Of a DNA stretch of 9,590 bases, positions 1 to 5,881 are shown piece after piece; the stretch's first letter is position 1; each line of letters starts with the position of its first letter. Under the pieces are notes generated by a model, which was given only the letters and a program-made list of their open reading frames with translations, made no database searches and was not told the DNA's origin. Where the stretch lies: NCBI GenBank assembly GCA_044870185.1, contig JBIOYL010000155.1, positions 1 through 9,590 on the forward strand, written 5' to 3'. This stretch comes from JBIOYL01 sp044870185 (GTDB lineage Bacteria; Actinomycetota; CALGFH01). The position numbers were made by a program, and so were the translations under genes.

Positions 1-104
1 CGCCGGCCGCCGCGGCCAGCTCGGCGACCCGCGCGAAGGCCGCCGCGGAGGCGCACGCGGCCGGTGCCGCCCCGGCCGCCCGGCGGCGGGGAGCGCGGCG
101 GTGA
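1..104 (+). CDS. C-terminal end of an unidentified protein (partial)
   Basis: The frame read from base 3 is open from the window edge to a TGA at 102-104. It encodes about 33 residues rich in Ala and Arg (it ends RRRGARR). Almost every codon ends in G or C, as in the neighbouring real genes, and the stop overlaps the GTG of the next gene as GTGA; these two points are why this frame is preferred over the other two open frames. Nothing in the tail identifies a family. A folate or formimino-metabolism enzyme would suit the cyclodeaminase-family neighbour, but that is only a guess from context. Confidence 0.45.
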   Translation, partial: PAAAASSATRAKAAAEAHAAGAAPAARRRGARR

Positions 105-736
105 GCCCGGCAGCGCCGCTCGGCGGGCATCCCTGGCTCGACGCCTACGCGGCGCCGACCGCGGTGCCCGGCGGGGGCAGCGCGGCCGCCGTGGCCGGCG
201 CGCTCGGCTGCGCGCTCGTCGCCAAGGCGGCCAGGATCGGCGCCCGCAAGGCCGCGGGCGGCCCGGCCGACGGCCCGGCCGAGACGCTCGGCCGGCTCGC
301 CGAGGACGCCGACCGGCTGCGCGGGGCGTTCCTGCATGCCGAGGCGACCGACGCCGCCGCCGACGAGCACATGATCGCGGCCAACCGGGCCGTCCGCGCC
401 GCCCCGGAGGACCGGGACGCGGCCGCCGCCGCCGAGGCCGCCGCCACCCAGGCCGCCCGGGCGCCGCTGGAAACGGCCGAGCTGGCCACCCGCGGGCTGG
501 CCATGCTCGCCGACCTGGCCGGCTTCGAGCTGGCCCGAACGGCGAGCGACCAGGTGACCGCCGCCCACCTGCTACTCGCCGCGCTCGAGGGCGGGCTGGC
601 CACCGCAACGGCCAACCTGCCCGCCCTCGGCGACAGCGCCGCCTCCACCGAGCTGGCCACTCGCGGTGGCGAGCTGGCCGAGGCCCGCCGGACGGCCCGT
701 TCCGTCCTGGCCAAGCTGGAGCCCATGCTGGCATGA
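101..736 (+). CDS. Cyclodeaminase/cyclohydrolase family protein (FTCD_C domain)
   Basis: A 211-residue, nearly all-helical protein matching the C-terminal domain of formiminotransferase-cyclodeaminase. As a stand-alone protein, this family deaminates 5-formimino-THF or hydrolyses 5,10-methenyl-THF in cytosolic one-carbon metabolism. Seen: the N-terminal family signature PGGGSAAAVAGALG (23-36), an Asp after the first long helices (ATD, 82-84), SDQVTAAHLL (149-158) in the place of the family's SD..aa.ll segment, and ATANLPAL (169-176) in the place of its NV.iNL segment. The length suits a single FTCD_C domain. The GTG start is supported by GGGGAG at 88-93, seven bases upstream, and by the GTGA overlap with the preceding stop. 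The stop overlaps the next ATG, so the genes are probably co-transcribed. The usual Tyr/Phe after the conserved Asp and the Asn before the SD motif look replaced, so the exact substrate is uncertain. Confidence 0.8.
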   Translation: MSPAAPLGGHPWLDAYAAPTAVPGGGSAAAVAGALGCALVAKAARIGARKAAGGPADGPAETLGRLAEDADRLRGAFLHAEATDAAADEHMIAANRAVRAAPEDRDAAAAAEAAATQAARAPLETAELATRGLAMLADLAGFELARTASDQVTAAHLLLAALEGGLATATANLPALGDSAASTELATRGGELAEARRTARSVLAKLEPMLA

Positions 737-1860
737 CCGCACCGGACGACCCCCAGGACCCCACAGCCCGCGCCCGCCCGGCCGGCGAGCAGCCAGCCGG
801 CGGCCGCGCCCGGCCCACCGGCATGGAGCCTGGCCAGCCTGGGCCGGCCCAGGCCCGGCTGGCGGGCACGGAGCCCGGCCGGCCCGGGCCGGCCCGCCCC
901 ACCGGCACGGTCGGCGAGCAGCCGGCCGAGGCGGACACGGCGATCCTGCCGCTGCCCGATGCCAGCCGGACCCGGCTCCCAAGCCGGCACGCAGCGGGCG
1001 CCTACTGGGCCGGCTTCGTCCTGCTCGTGCTCGGGCTGGCCGCCATGGCGATCGCGCTGGCCGGCCGCGTCACCTCGGTCGTCCAGGCCGTGCTGCTGGC
1101 CGTCCCGGTGCTGTGCATCGGCCTCGGGCTGGAGCGGGTGGGCCGCGGCGTCGGACGCCGCTCGCTGCGCGCCGCCGGGGGGGTACTCGCGGTGGCGGCC
1201 GTGGTGGTGCCGGTGCTGCTGGCGCTGTTCTCCCCCGGACCCGGCGTGCTCGACCGCGTGTCGGCGCCGGTGCCGGGCACGGCGTCGACCGGCGTCCTGC
1301 GGGCCAGCCTGGGGGGCGGTCAGCTCCACATCGGGCCGAGCGGCGGCGGGCTGTACGAGGCCGACCTGCGCAGCCCGAGCCGTCCACGGACGGACGTGTC
1401 CACCAGCGGCAACACCACCGTGGTCGACCTGCGGGCGGCGCCCCAGCATGGCCTGCTGGCCCGCAATCGGGGCAGCGACTGGGTGGTCGGCCTGTCCACC
1501 AGCCTGCCGTGGCGGGTCGAGGTGGATACCGGCGTGATCACCGCCGACGTCGACCTGCAGCAGCTCGACGTGCGCGGCCTGCGGGTGGACGCGGGCGTGT
1601 CGCGCGTGGTCGTGCGGCTCGGCGGGCCCGCCGCGCGGGTGCCGGTGAACGTCCAGGTGGCGGCCGGGCTCGTGGACCTGTACCTGCCCAGGAGCGCGGC
1701 CTGCCAGATCGAGGTCGACGGCCTGGCCGTGAACAACTTCGCAGCCCAGGGCCTTGGCCGTGGCGGGAGCGGCTGGCGGGTGGGCGATGTCGCCGGCGGT
1801 AAGGCGTACACGGTCCGGGTCCGCATCTCGGGCGGCCGGGTGCGCATCCATCGCACCTGA
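733..1860 (+). CDS. Membrane protein with LiaF-like/toastrack outer domain
   Basis: A 375-residue protein in four parts. Residues 1-85 are a disordered Pro/Gly/Ala/Arg-rich N-terminus containing a duplicated 15-residue unit. Three membrane helices follow at about 90-110, 116-134 and 149-167. The rest (about 185-375) alternates short beta strands and Gly/Asp turns (for example RVEVDTGVITADVDLQQLDV), as in the toastrack/DUF2154-like domains of LiaF and PspC-type proteins. Such proteins sense or modulate envelope stress, but no response regulator or histidine kinase lies in the window, so the function is inferred from fold only. The ATG at 733 overlaps the previous stop (ATGA), with GGAG at 718-721, so translation is probably coupled. 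The basic stretch RVGRGVGRR (135-143) between helices 2 and 3 lies outside the membrane, but the topology is not fixed by what I can see. Confidence 0.72.
   Translation: MTAPDDPQDPTARARPAGEQPAGGRARPTGMEPGQPGPAQARLAGTEPGRPGPARPTGTVGEQPAEADTAILPLPDASRTRLPSRHAAGAYWAGFVLLVLGLAAMAIALAGRVTSVVQAVLLAVPVLCIGLGLERVGRGVGRRSLRAAGGVLAVAAVVVPVLLALFSPGPGVLDRVSAPVPGTASTGVLRASLGGGQLHIGPSGGGLYEADLRSPSRPRTDVSTSGNTTVVDLRAAPQHGLLARNRGSDWVVGLSTSLPWRVEVDTGVITADVDLQQLDVRGLRVDAGVSRVVVRLGGPAARVPVNVQVAAGLVDLYLPRSAACQIEVDGLAVNNFAAQGLGRGGSGWRVGDVAGGKAYTVRVRISGGRVRIHRT
808..897 (+). repeat. 45-bp in-frame tandem duplication, two copies
   Basis: Two adjacent 45-base units encode ARPTGMEPGQPGPAQ and ARLAGTEPGRPGPAR, followed by the start of a third (PTGT). 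The repeat keeps frame and lies in the low-complexity N-terminus of the LiaF-like protein. It looks like a slippage expansion of a flexible tail. Confidence 0.8.
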
Positions 1861-1897
1861 TCGGCCGGCGCGCCCCGCACCGGGGCTGGCGGGCCGA
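1861..1897 (+). terminator. Stem-loop directly after the LiaF-like gene
   Basis: The inner stem GCCCCG/CGGGGC (1872-1877 with 1881-1886) closes a three-base loop. The outer arms TCGGCC (1861-1866) and GGCCGA (1892-1897) pair across an internal loop. It begins on the base after the stop codon. There is no T-run, as is common in high-GC actinomycetes, so termination is inferred from position and stability only. Confidence 0.45.
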
Positions 1898-1920
1898 AAG
1901 GGCAGACCGCGGACGGCAGG

Positions 1921-2110
1921 GATCGTGCGTTCCCCTGCCCGTGGCTTACGAGGCTCCCGGCGACCGTGGGAACCCGCTCTGCCTTCCCCTTACAGAGCGA
2001 GGGCCCTTGCATCGCCGGGAGCCTCGTGGCGAGCACGATCGCACGCTCCTTCGCGGCCGTCAACGAAGGCGAACGGGCGTCTGTGGATGCATCGGGGGAA
2101 AAACCCCGGT
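1921..2110 (+). ncRNA. Candidate structured RNA or cis-regulatory element
   Basis: There are nested exact inverted repeats. GATCGTGC (1921-1928) pairs with GCACGATC (2033-2040). The 16-base arm ACGAGGCTCCCGGCGA (1948-1963) pairs perfectly with 2012-2027. Inside its loop, CGCTCTG (1975-1981) pairs with CAGAGCG (1993-1999). Two more hairpins follow: CCTTCG (2048-2053) with CGAAGG (2064-2069), and CGGGG (2093-2097) with CCCCG (2104-2108) around an A-rich loop. I compared it by eye with tRNA, tmRNA, RNase P, SRP RNA and common riboswitch cores and recognised none. Strand and function are unknown: the palindromes would fold from either strand, or could serve as a DNA cruciform or protein site. It lies 340 bases before the next gene, far for a simple leader. 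Confidence 0.4.
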
Positions 2111-2231
2111 CCGTGTGCGCCTGCCTGTGGACAAGCCGTGAACGACTGGGGATCAGCCTGGGGACGCGAGCCATGGATCGGCTCCGGCACGCTCACTGAC
2201 CTGCCCAGGAATCATCCCAGCCTGTGGACGA
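2082..2231. promoter_or_regulatory. Cluster of three DnaA-box-like 9-mers
   Basis: TGTGGACAA at 2126-2134 is the exact complement of TTGTCCACA, the DnaA box favoured in Streptomyces and other high-GC actinomycetes. TGTGGATGC (2082-2090) and TGTGGACGA (2223-2231) are near matches in the same orientation. No dnaA, dnaN or AT-rich unwinding element is in the window, so this is not an obvious oriC. If real, it may titrate DnaA or regulate a promoter. Confidence 0.35.
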
Positions 2232-2264
2232 GCACTTTTCCGCCAGGAGTGGGACACGGTCGGC

Positions 2265-2320
2265 CCTGTCCCAGGGCCCGTCCTGTCCCGGGCCGGCCCT
2301 GTCCCGGCGGGGCCTGTCCC
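2265..2320 (+). repeat. Four CCTGTCCC repeats at 15-17 bp spacing
   Basis: CCTGTCCC occurs at 2265-2272, 2282-2289, 2298-2305 and 2313-2320, with start-to-start distances of 17, 16 and 15 bases. G/C-rich filler lies between (GGGCC or GGCC in most gaps). An inverted copy, GGGACA, lies at 2251-2256, forming a dyad with TGTCCC at 2267-2272. The block ends ten bases before a weak -10-like hexamer (GATACT, 2331-2336), so it could hold operator sites for the metallopeptidase/nfeD operon. Confidence 0.6.
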
Positions 2321-2330
2321 GGGCCGGGCG

Positions 2331-2336
2331 GATACT
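2331..2336 (+). promoter_or_regulatory. Possible -10 box for the ygjP-like/nfeD operon
   Basis: GATACT stands in otherwise G/C-rich DNA, with no convincing -35 17 bases upstream. It would place the transcript start near 2343, so the leader would contain both short-repeat blocks. The evidence is weak. Confidence 0.2.
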
Positions 2337-2342
2337 GTGGCC

Positions 2343-2402
2343 GGCAGTCCCGCTTCCGGCAGTCCCGCTTCCGGCGGTCCCGTTTGCGGCGGTCCCGTTT
2401 CC
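2343..2402 (+). repeat. Four tandem 15-bp repeats
   Basis: Two identical units of GGCAGTCCCGCTTCC (2343-2357, 2358-2372) are followed by two diverged units, GGCGGTCCCGTTTGC and GGCGGTCCCGTTTCC (2373-2402). The period keeps frame with the downstream gene and would read GSPAS-GSPAS-GGPVC-GGPVS from a GTG at 2337. However, third positions are often T, unlike the genes here, so I read the block as non-coding. Confidence 0.8.
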
Positions 2403-2440
2403 CGCCCGTCGGTCCCGCCCGTCGGTCTAGCCCGTCAGTC
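2402..2440 (+). repeat. Three tandem 13-bp repeats before the metallopeptidase start
   Basis: CCGCCCGTCGGTC occurs at 2402-2414 and 2415-2427, with a diverged third copy, TAGCCCGTCAGTC, at 2428-2440. The block abuts the GAGG ribosome binding site (2442-2445). A 13-base period is incompatible with coding. Confidence 0.75.
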
Positions 2441-2450
2441 CGAGGTGCCC

Positions 2451-2972
2451 ATGAGCCCCCACCCCGCCGCCGACCCCCACGTCCGCGTCGTCCGCAGCCC
2501 ACGGCGGCGCAAGACGCTCAGCGCCTACCGTGAGGGCGACACGGTCGTCGTCCTGCTGCCGGCCCGCATGAGCCGGAAGGAGGAGACCCACTGGGTCGCC
2601 GCCATGCTCGAGCGTCTGGAGGCCCGCGAGCGCCGTCTGCCACCCGGCGACGGCGAGCTCACCCGGCGGGCCAAGCTGCTCGCCGAGCGCTATCTGGACG
2701 GCGCCGCCGTGCCCCGTTCGGTGCGCTGGGTGGCCAACATGCGCACGCGGTACGGCTCCTGCACGCCCCAGGACGGCACCATCCGGCTGTCCGAGCGCAT
2801 TGCTGCATATCCGCCCTGGGTGCGCGATTATGTCCTCGTGCACGAGCTCGCGCACCTGCTGGTGTCCGACCACTCGGCCGGCTTCTGGGCCCTCGTGGGG
2901 CGCTACCCACTCGCGGAGCGGGCACGCGGCTTCCTCATCGCCAAGGGGCTCGAGGAGGAACAGGGGGAGTGA
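2451..2972 (+). CDS. YgjP-type (M48-like) zinc metallopeptidase domain protein
   Basis: A 173-residue cytosolic protein matching the YgjP/DUF45 metallopeptidase-like family. Seen: the family element RTRYGSCTPQDGTIRLS (98-114), the zinc motif HELAH (131-135), and a third likely ligand, His141, in DHSAGFWALV. No signal peptide or membrane segment is visible. The length fits the single-domain family, and all zinc-motif residues are intact. The physiological substrate of this family is not established. The ATG at 2451 is chosen because GAGG lies five bases upstream and the family homology begins soon after. An extension to GTG 2337 would translate only repeats with atypical codon use. The stop (2970-2972) overlaps the nfeD start, so the two form an operon. 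Two metal- or serine-dependent peptidases translated in tandem suggests shared protein quality control, by inference. Confidence 0.85.
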   Translation: MSPHPAADPHVRVVRSPRRRKTLSAYREGDTVVVLLPARMSRKEETHWVAAMLERLEARERRLPPGDGELTRRAKLLAERYLDGAAVPRSVRWVANMRTRYGSCTPQDGTIRLSERIAAYPPWVRDYVLVHELAHLLVSDHSAGFWALVGRYPLAERARGFLIAKGLEEEQGE

Positions 2973-4393
2973 TGTCAAGGCGGCTGGCCGCCGTCGCGCT
3001 GCTCGGCGCGGCGCTGTGGCTGCTCGGGCCGCCGGCCTCGGCGGCCGGCCAGGCCACGACGTCGCCCGACCTGGCGGCCGGCCAGGCCACGACCGGACCG
3101 GCCGCAGCCGTCGTCCGCGTGCCGGTCACCGGCCCCATCGACCCGCTGCTCGCCGCCGGTGTGCGCTCGGCCGTGGAGCGCGCCGGGCGGGACGGCAACC
3201 CGGTGCTGCTCGTCCTGGACACCCCGGGCGGCCTGGACAGCTCGATGCGCGAGATCATCAAGGCGATCCTGGACGCCCCGGTGCCGGTGATCGGCTACGT
3301 CGGCCCCAGGGGCGCCCGCGCGGCCAGCGCCGGCACCTTCATTCTCGCCGCCACCTCCTACGCCGCCATGGCCCCCGAGACCACCATCGGCGCCGCCCAC
3401 CCGGTGGGCGTGTCGGGGCAGGTCATGACCGAGAAGGTCACCAACGACGCGGCGAACTACATCAGGGGCCTGGCCGAGGCGCGGGTCCAGCAGGGACGCC
3501 AACGCAAGCCGGACTGGTACGAGCAGGCCGTGCGGCAGTCGATCGCGATCCCAGCCACCGACGCCTGGTCCCAGGGCGTCGTCGACGGGGTCTACCCGGA
3601 CGAGGCCGCCCTGCTCGCCGGGCTCGACGGCCAGACGGTCGACGACGGCGCCGGCCACGGGCCGGTCACGCTGCACACCCGGGGGGCGCCGGTGCGGACG
3701 GTGGCGCTCGGCCCGGGCGCCGCGCTGCTGCACCGGCTGATCGACCCGGACGTCGCCTTCCTGCTGTTCGTGCTCGGCATCGCCGGGCTCGTCTACGAGG
3801 TCGTGCACCCGGGCATCGGCGTCGGCGGCGTCGGCGGTGGGCTCGCCCTCATCCTCGCCTTGATCGAGCTGTCGATGCTGCCCGTGCAGCTTGCCGGGGT
3901 CGCGCTGCTCGTAGGAGGCGTCGGCCTGTTCGTGCTCGACCTCAAGACCGGCGGCCACATGTTCCTGGCGGTGTTCGGCGCGGTCGCGCTGCTGCTCGGC
4001 GGGCTGCTGTTCTACCAGCCGGGCTCGGGCGAGCGGGTCAACCGGGTCGTGCTGGTGCTCGGCGTCGCCCTGGTCGCGGCGCTGTTCCTCGTGGTCGGCC
4101 GGGCGGTGATGAGCGCCCGCCGCACGCCGCCCATTACCGGCACCGACGCGCTGGTCGGCACCGGCGCCACCACCATCTCGGACCTGACGCCGAACGGGCG
4201 GGTCTGGCTGGCGGGTGCCGACTGGCGGGCGCGCGCGGCCGGCGGCGTCGCCATCCCGGCGGGCCATCCGGTCGTCGTCACGGCGGTCGACGGTCTCACC
4301 GTCGAGGTCACGGCGAGCTGGGACCAGGCGCCGGCCCTCGGCCACCGCGCGCCGCCGCCCGATCCGGCCAGGCAGGCACGAGACACCGCCTGA
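2969..4393 (+). CDS. nfeD: NfeD family membrane-bound serine protease (ClpP class)
   Basis: A 474-residue long-form NfeD. A signal peptide (about 1-25, ending PASA-A) precedes a ClpP-fold protease domain (about 47-225) with the motif LDTPGGLDSSM (83-93). The nucleophile is Ser120 in ARAASAGTFI, with a likely general base Lys156 in MTEKVTNDAANYI, matching the Ser-Lys dyad of archaeal 1510-N. About four or five hydrophobic segments follow between 263 and 378, then a C-terminal OB-fold NfeD domain (about 385-450). Family members cleave membrane-associated proteins and usually work with a stomatin-type slipin; none is adjacent here. The start is either GTG 2969 (GGAGGA nine bases upstream, GTGA overlap) or ATG 2972 (TGATG overlap), one codon apart. 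Translation is almost certainly coupled to the metallopeptidase gene. All catalytic residues are present. Confidence 0.88.
   Translation: MMSRRLAAVALLGAALWLLGPPASAAGQATTSPDLAAGQATTGPAAAVVRVPVTGPIDPLLAAGVRSAVERAGRDGNPVLLVLDTPGGLDSSMREIIKAILDAPVPVIGYVGPRGARAASAGTFILAATSYAAMAPETTIGAAHPVGVSGQVMTEKVTNDAANYIRGLAEARVQQGRQRKPDWYEQAVRQSIAIPATDAWSQGVVDGVYPDEAALLAGLDGQTVDDGAGHGPVTLHTRGAPVRTVALGPGAALLHRLIDPDVAFLLFVLGIAGLVYEVVHPGIGVGGVGGGLALILALIELSMLPVQLAGVALLVGGVGLFVLDLKTGGHMFLAVFGAVALLLGGLLFYQPGSGERVNRVVLVLGVALVAALFLVVGRAVMSARRTPPITGTDALVGTGATTISDLTPNGRVWLAGADWRARAAGGVAIPAGHPVVVTAVDGLTVEVTASWDQAPALGHRAPPPDPARQARDTA
3040..3093 (+). repeat. 21-bp direct repeat, 33-base period, in nfeD
   Basis: Bases 3040-3060 recur exactly at 3073-3093. 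In frame they give AAGQATT twice just after the signal peptide cleavage region. This looks like a recent in-frame duplication in a linker with little sequence constraint. Confidence 0.75.
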
Positions 4394-4482
4394 GAGCTGG
4401 GGGGTCGGATGCGGCCCAGGCGGTGGACGGCCGAAAGGGACGGACACCCCAACGGAGCGGACCCGGGCTCGAGCGAGGCCGC

Positions 4483-4502
4483 GGCGAGCGCCGGACGCTG
4501 CC
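4483..4502. terminator. Hairpin between the convergent nfeD and DUF2342 genes
   Basis: AGCG (4487-4490) pairs with CGCT (4496-4499) around a five-base loop. The stem continues after one bulged base with GGC (4483-4485) and GCC (4500-4502). It sits in the 108-base convergent spacer and touches the last base of the DUF2342 stop codon. No T-run is present, so a two-way terminator is plausible but unproven. Confidence 0.3.
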
Positions 4503-5875
4503 TACGGGGCGGGCGGCTCCTCGTCAGGCCTCGGGCGGGGCTGCCCGCCCTCCGCTTCGCCCCCCGCCGGCTCGCCGCCCGCCGGCCTGCCGCCGCCCGC
4601 CGGCCTGTCGCCGCGCGCTTCGTCGCCGCGCGCTTCGTCGCCCTCGAGCAGGGCGCGCAGGCCCTCGTCGAGGTCGATCTCGGTCCCGCCGACGACCCCG
4701 GTACGCTCCAGCCAGCGCCCGGGGACGTCGAGCTCCTGCGGGCTCGGCAGGAAGTCCGGATGCGCCCAGAGCCGGTCGAGGCTGTCGATGCCGGTGGCGG
4801 CCAGCACCTCGTGGCAGAACCGCTCCCCCCGGGCGATGCCGGCCCGGTCCGGGTCGGCGCGCAGCAACCCGATGAACAGCGCCCGGCTGCCCTCCTCGTC
4901 GGCGGCGCGCCGACCCATGACACCCTGGATCGCTCCGAGCGCCGGCAGGCGGCCGGCCAGGGCACGGGCGCAGATGGTGCGGGTGTAGCCGTCGGCGATC
5001 GACAACAGCCCCTCGAGGCGGGCGGTCGCCGCCTGGAGCGCGGCGCTCGGCGGGCCGAACAACCCCTCCTCGTCCCCCTCGAGCAGGTCCTGGACCTTGT
5101 CGAGCTGGCCCAGATCCAGCCCCTGCAGCCGGCTCACCAGGCCGGCTGCGTCCGGGTCGATGTGGCGGGCGACGTCGGCGACCAGGCCATGCAGGTAGTC
5201 GCCGAGCCAGCCGACCCCGGCGAACAGCCGCTGGTGCACGACGGCCTGGCAGGCGAGCCACAGCCCGAGCTGGTCGGCCGGCACGCCGGCGGTGCGCTCC
5301 AGCTCGCGGACGTTGTCGCCGATGACGGTGATCCGGCCCCGGTCGGCTGGGGGGACCGGCAGGGCGAGCTCGAAGGTGCCGAGGGCCGTGCGTGCGAGCT
5401 GCCCGACGGCCGCCCCGACCTGGGCACCGGTCAGCAGGCTGCCAAGCCGGCCGGTCAGCTCGGCCATCTCGGGCGGCGCCCCTTCACCCGCCCCGAGCGC
5501 CTGGCCGAGCTTGCGGGCGGTCGGTTCGACCAGGGGCGCGAACGACGGCAGGACTGCCTCGGCCCAGTCGGCCCGGGTGGTCGGCCGGACGGTCACCGCC
5601 ATGCCGCCGGCCAGCGTGGTCGCCGGGTCGACCCACAGCTCGGCCAGCCGGAGCCGGTCGTCCCAGGTCCGACCCCAGGCCGGGTCGGGTGGCGGCGAGG
5701 TGCTCGGCAGAGCGGGGGCGCCGAAGGTGTCGGCCCCCAGCGCGGTGGCGATGGCCACCTGGCGGGCCAGCTCCCAGTTGACCGGGCCGGACGGCCCGGC
5801 CAGCAGCCGGGCGAACTCGCGGAACAGCGGGATGCGGCCGAAGAAGTCGGCCCCCTCGCCGGGAAGCTCGCTCAT
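4502..5875 (-). CDS. DUF2342/zincin-like family protein, likely non-canonical active site
   Basis: A 457-residue protein of the actinobacterial DUF2342 ('zinc-dependent metalloprotease', Zincin_2) family. Recognisable parts are an N-terminal region with VNWELARQVAIATA (32-45), the central segment LWLACQAVVHQRLFAGVGWL (205-224) that aligns with the family's zinc-binding helix, LLSIADGYTRTICARAL (290-306), and the C-terminal block LWAHPDFLPSPQELDVPGRW (369-388) typical of the branch near PDZ/Lon genes. The expected HExxH reads QAVVH, keeping only the last His. The second motif lacks the expected Glu and His, so zinc proteolysis is doubtful. Residues 412-450 are a low-complexity Gly/Glu/Ala/Pro tail. 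The start at 5875 is supported by TACGAT six bases upstream and no Shine-Dalgarno, suggesting a leaderless message. Cytosolic by appearance. The function of this branch is unknown. Confidence 0.82.
   Translation of the reverse strand: MSELPGEGADFFGRIPLFREFARLLAGPSGPVNWELARQVAIATALGADTFGAPALPSTSPPPDPAWGRTWDDRLRLAELWVDPATTLAGGMAVTVRPTTRADWAEAVLPSFAPLVEPTARKLGQALGAGEGAPPEMAELTGRLGSLLTGAQVGAAVGQLARTALGTFELALPVPPADRGRITVIGDNVRELERTAGVPADQLGLWLACQAVVHQRLFAGVGWLGDYLHGLVADVARHIDPDAAGLVSRLQGLDLGQLDKVQDLLEGDEEGLFGPPSAALQAATARLEGLLSIADGYTRTICARALAGRLPALGAIQGVMGRRAADEEGSRALFIGLLRADPDRAGIARGERFCHEVLAATGIDSLDRLWAHPDFLPSPQELDVPGRWLERTGVVGGTEIDLDEGLRALLEGDEARGDEARGDRPAGGGRPAGGEPAGGEAEGGQPRPRPDEEPPAP
4607..4642 (-). 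repeat. 15-bp tandem repeat in the DUF2342 tail
   Basis: GTCGCCGCGCGCTTC (plus strand) occurs at 4607-4621 and 4622-4636, followed by a six-base partial copy. It encodes the repeated GDEAR pentapeptide (412-421) on the minus strand. It lies in a low-complexity acidic and Gly-rich tail and is probably slippage-prone. Confidence 0.75.
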
Positions 5876-5881
5876 GTGCCC

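Larger units (their letters stand above)
1861..2450. other. 590-base gene-free spacer with structured and repeated DNA
   Basis: No frame here has the strong G/C third-position bias of the neighbouring genes, and no protein family is recognisable in any frame. The stretch 1921-2250 is visibly less G+C-rich than its surroundings, with A5 and T4 runs. It holds, in order, a terminator-like hairpin (1861-1897), nested inverted repeats (1921-2110), three DnaA-box-like 9-mers (2082, 2126, 2223) and three short-repeat families (2265-2320, 2343-2402, 2402-2440). The last ends ten bases before the next ATG. Confidence 0.7.

Noticed and set aside
1177..1183. Run of seven G as a phase-variable tract in the LiaF-like gene
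   Set aside because: It is short, expected in DNA this G+C-rich, and the frame is intact through it.
145..1851. Long open frame on the minus strand opposite the cyclodeaminase and LiaF-like genes
   Set aside because: It is a G+C-driven antisense shadow: no family similarity, low-complexity His/Arg/Gly composition, and two recognisable genes on the other strand.
1948..2027. tRNA, tmRNA, RNase P, SRP RNA or a known riboswitch
   Set aside because: No T-loop GTTCRANYC, no RNase P conserved blocks, no SRP tetraloop domain, and no riboswitch core that I could recognise by eye.
2082..2231. Chromosomal origin (oriC)
   Set aside because: There are only three box-like sites, no AT-rich unwinding region, and no dnaA, dnaN or other origin gene nearby.
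2337..2450. N-terminal extension of the YgjP-like protein encoded by the 15-bp repeats
   Set aside because: It is open and in frame, but third positions are often T or A, the adjoining 13-bp repeat is not a multiple of three, and GAGG sits correctly for ATG 2451.
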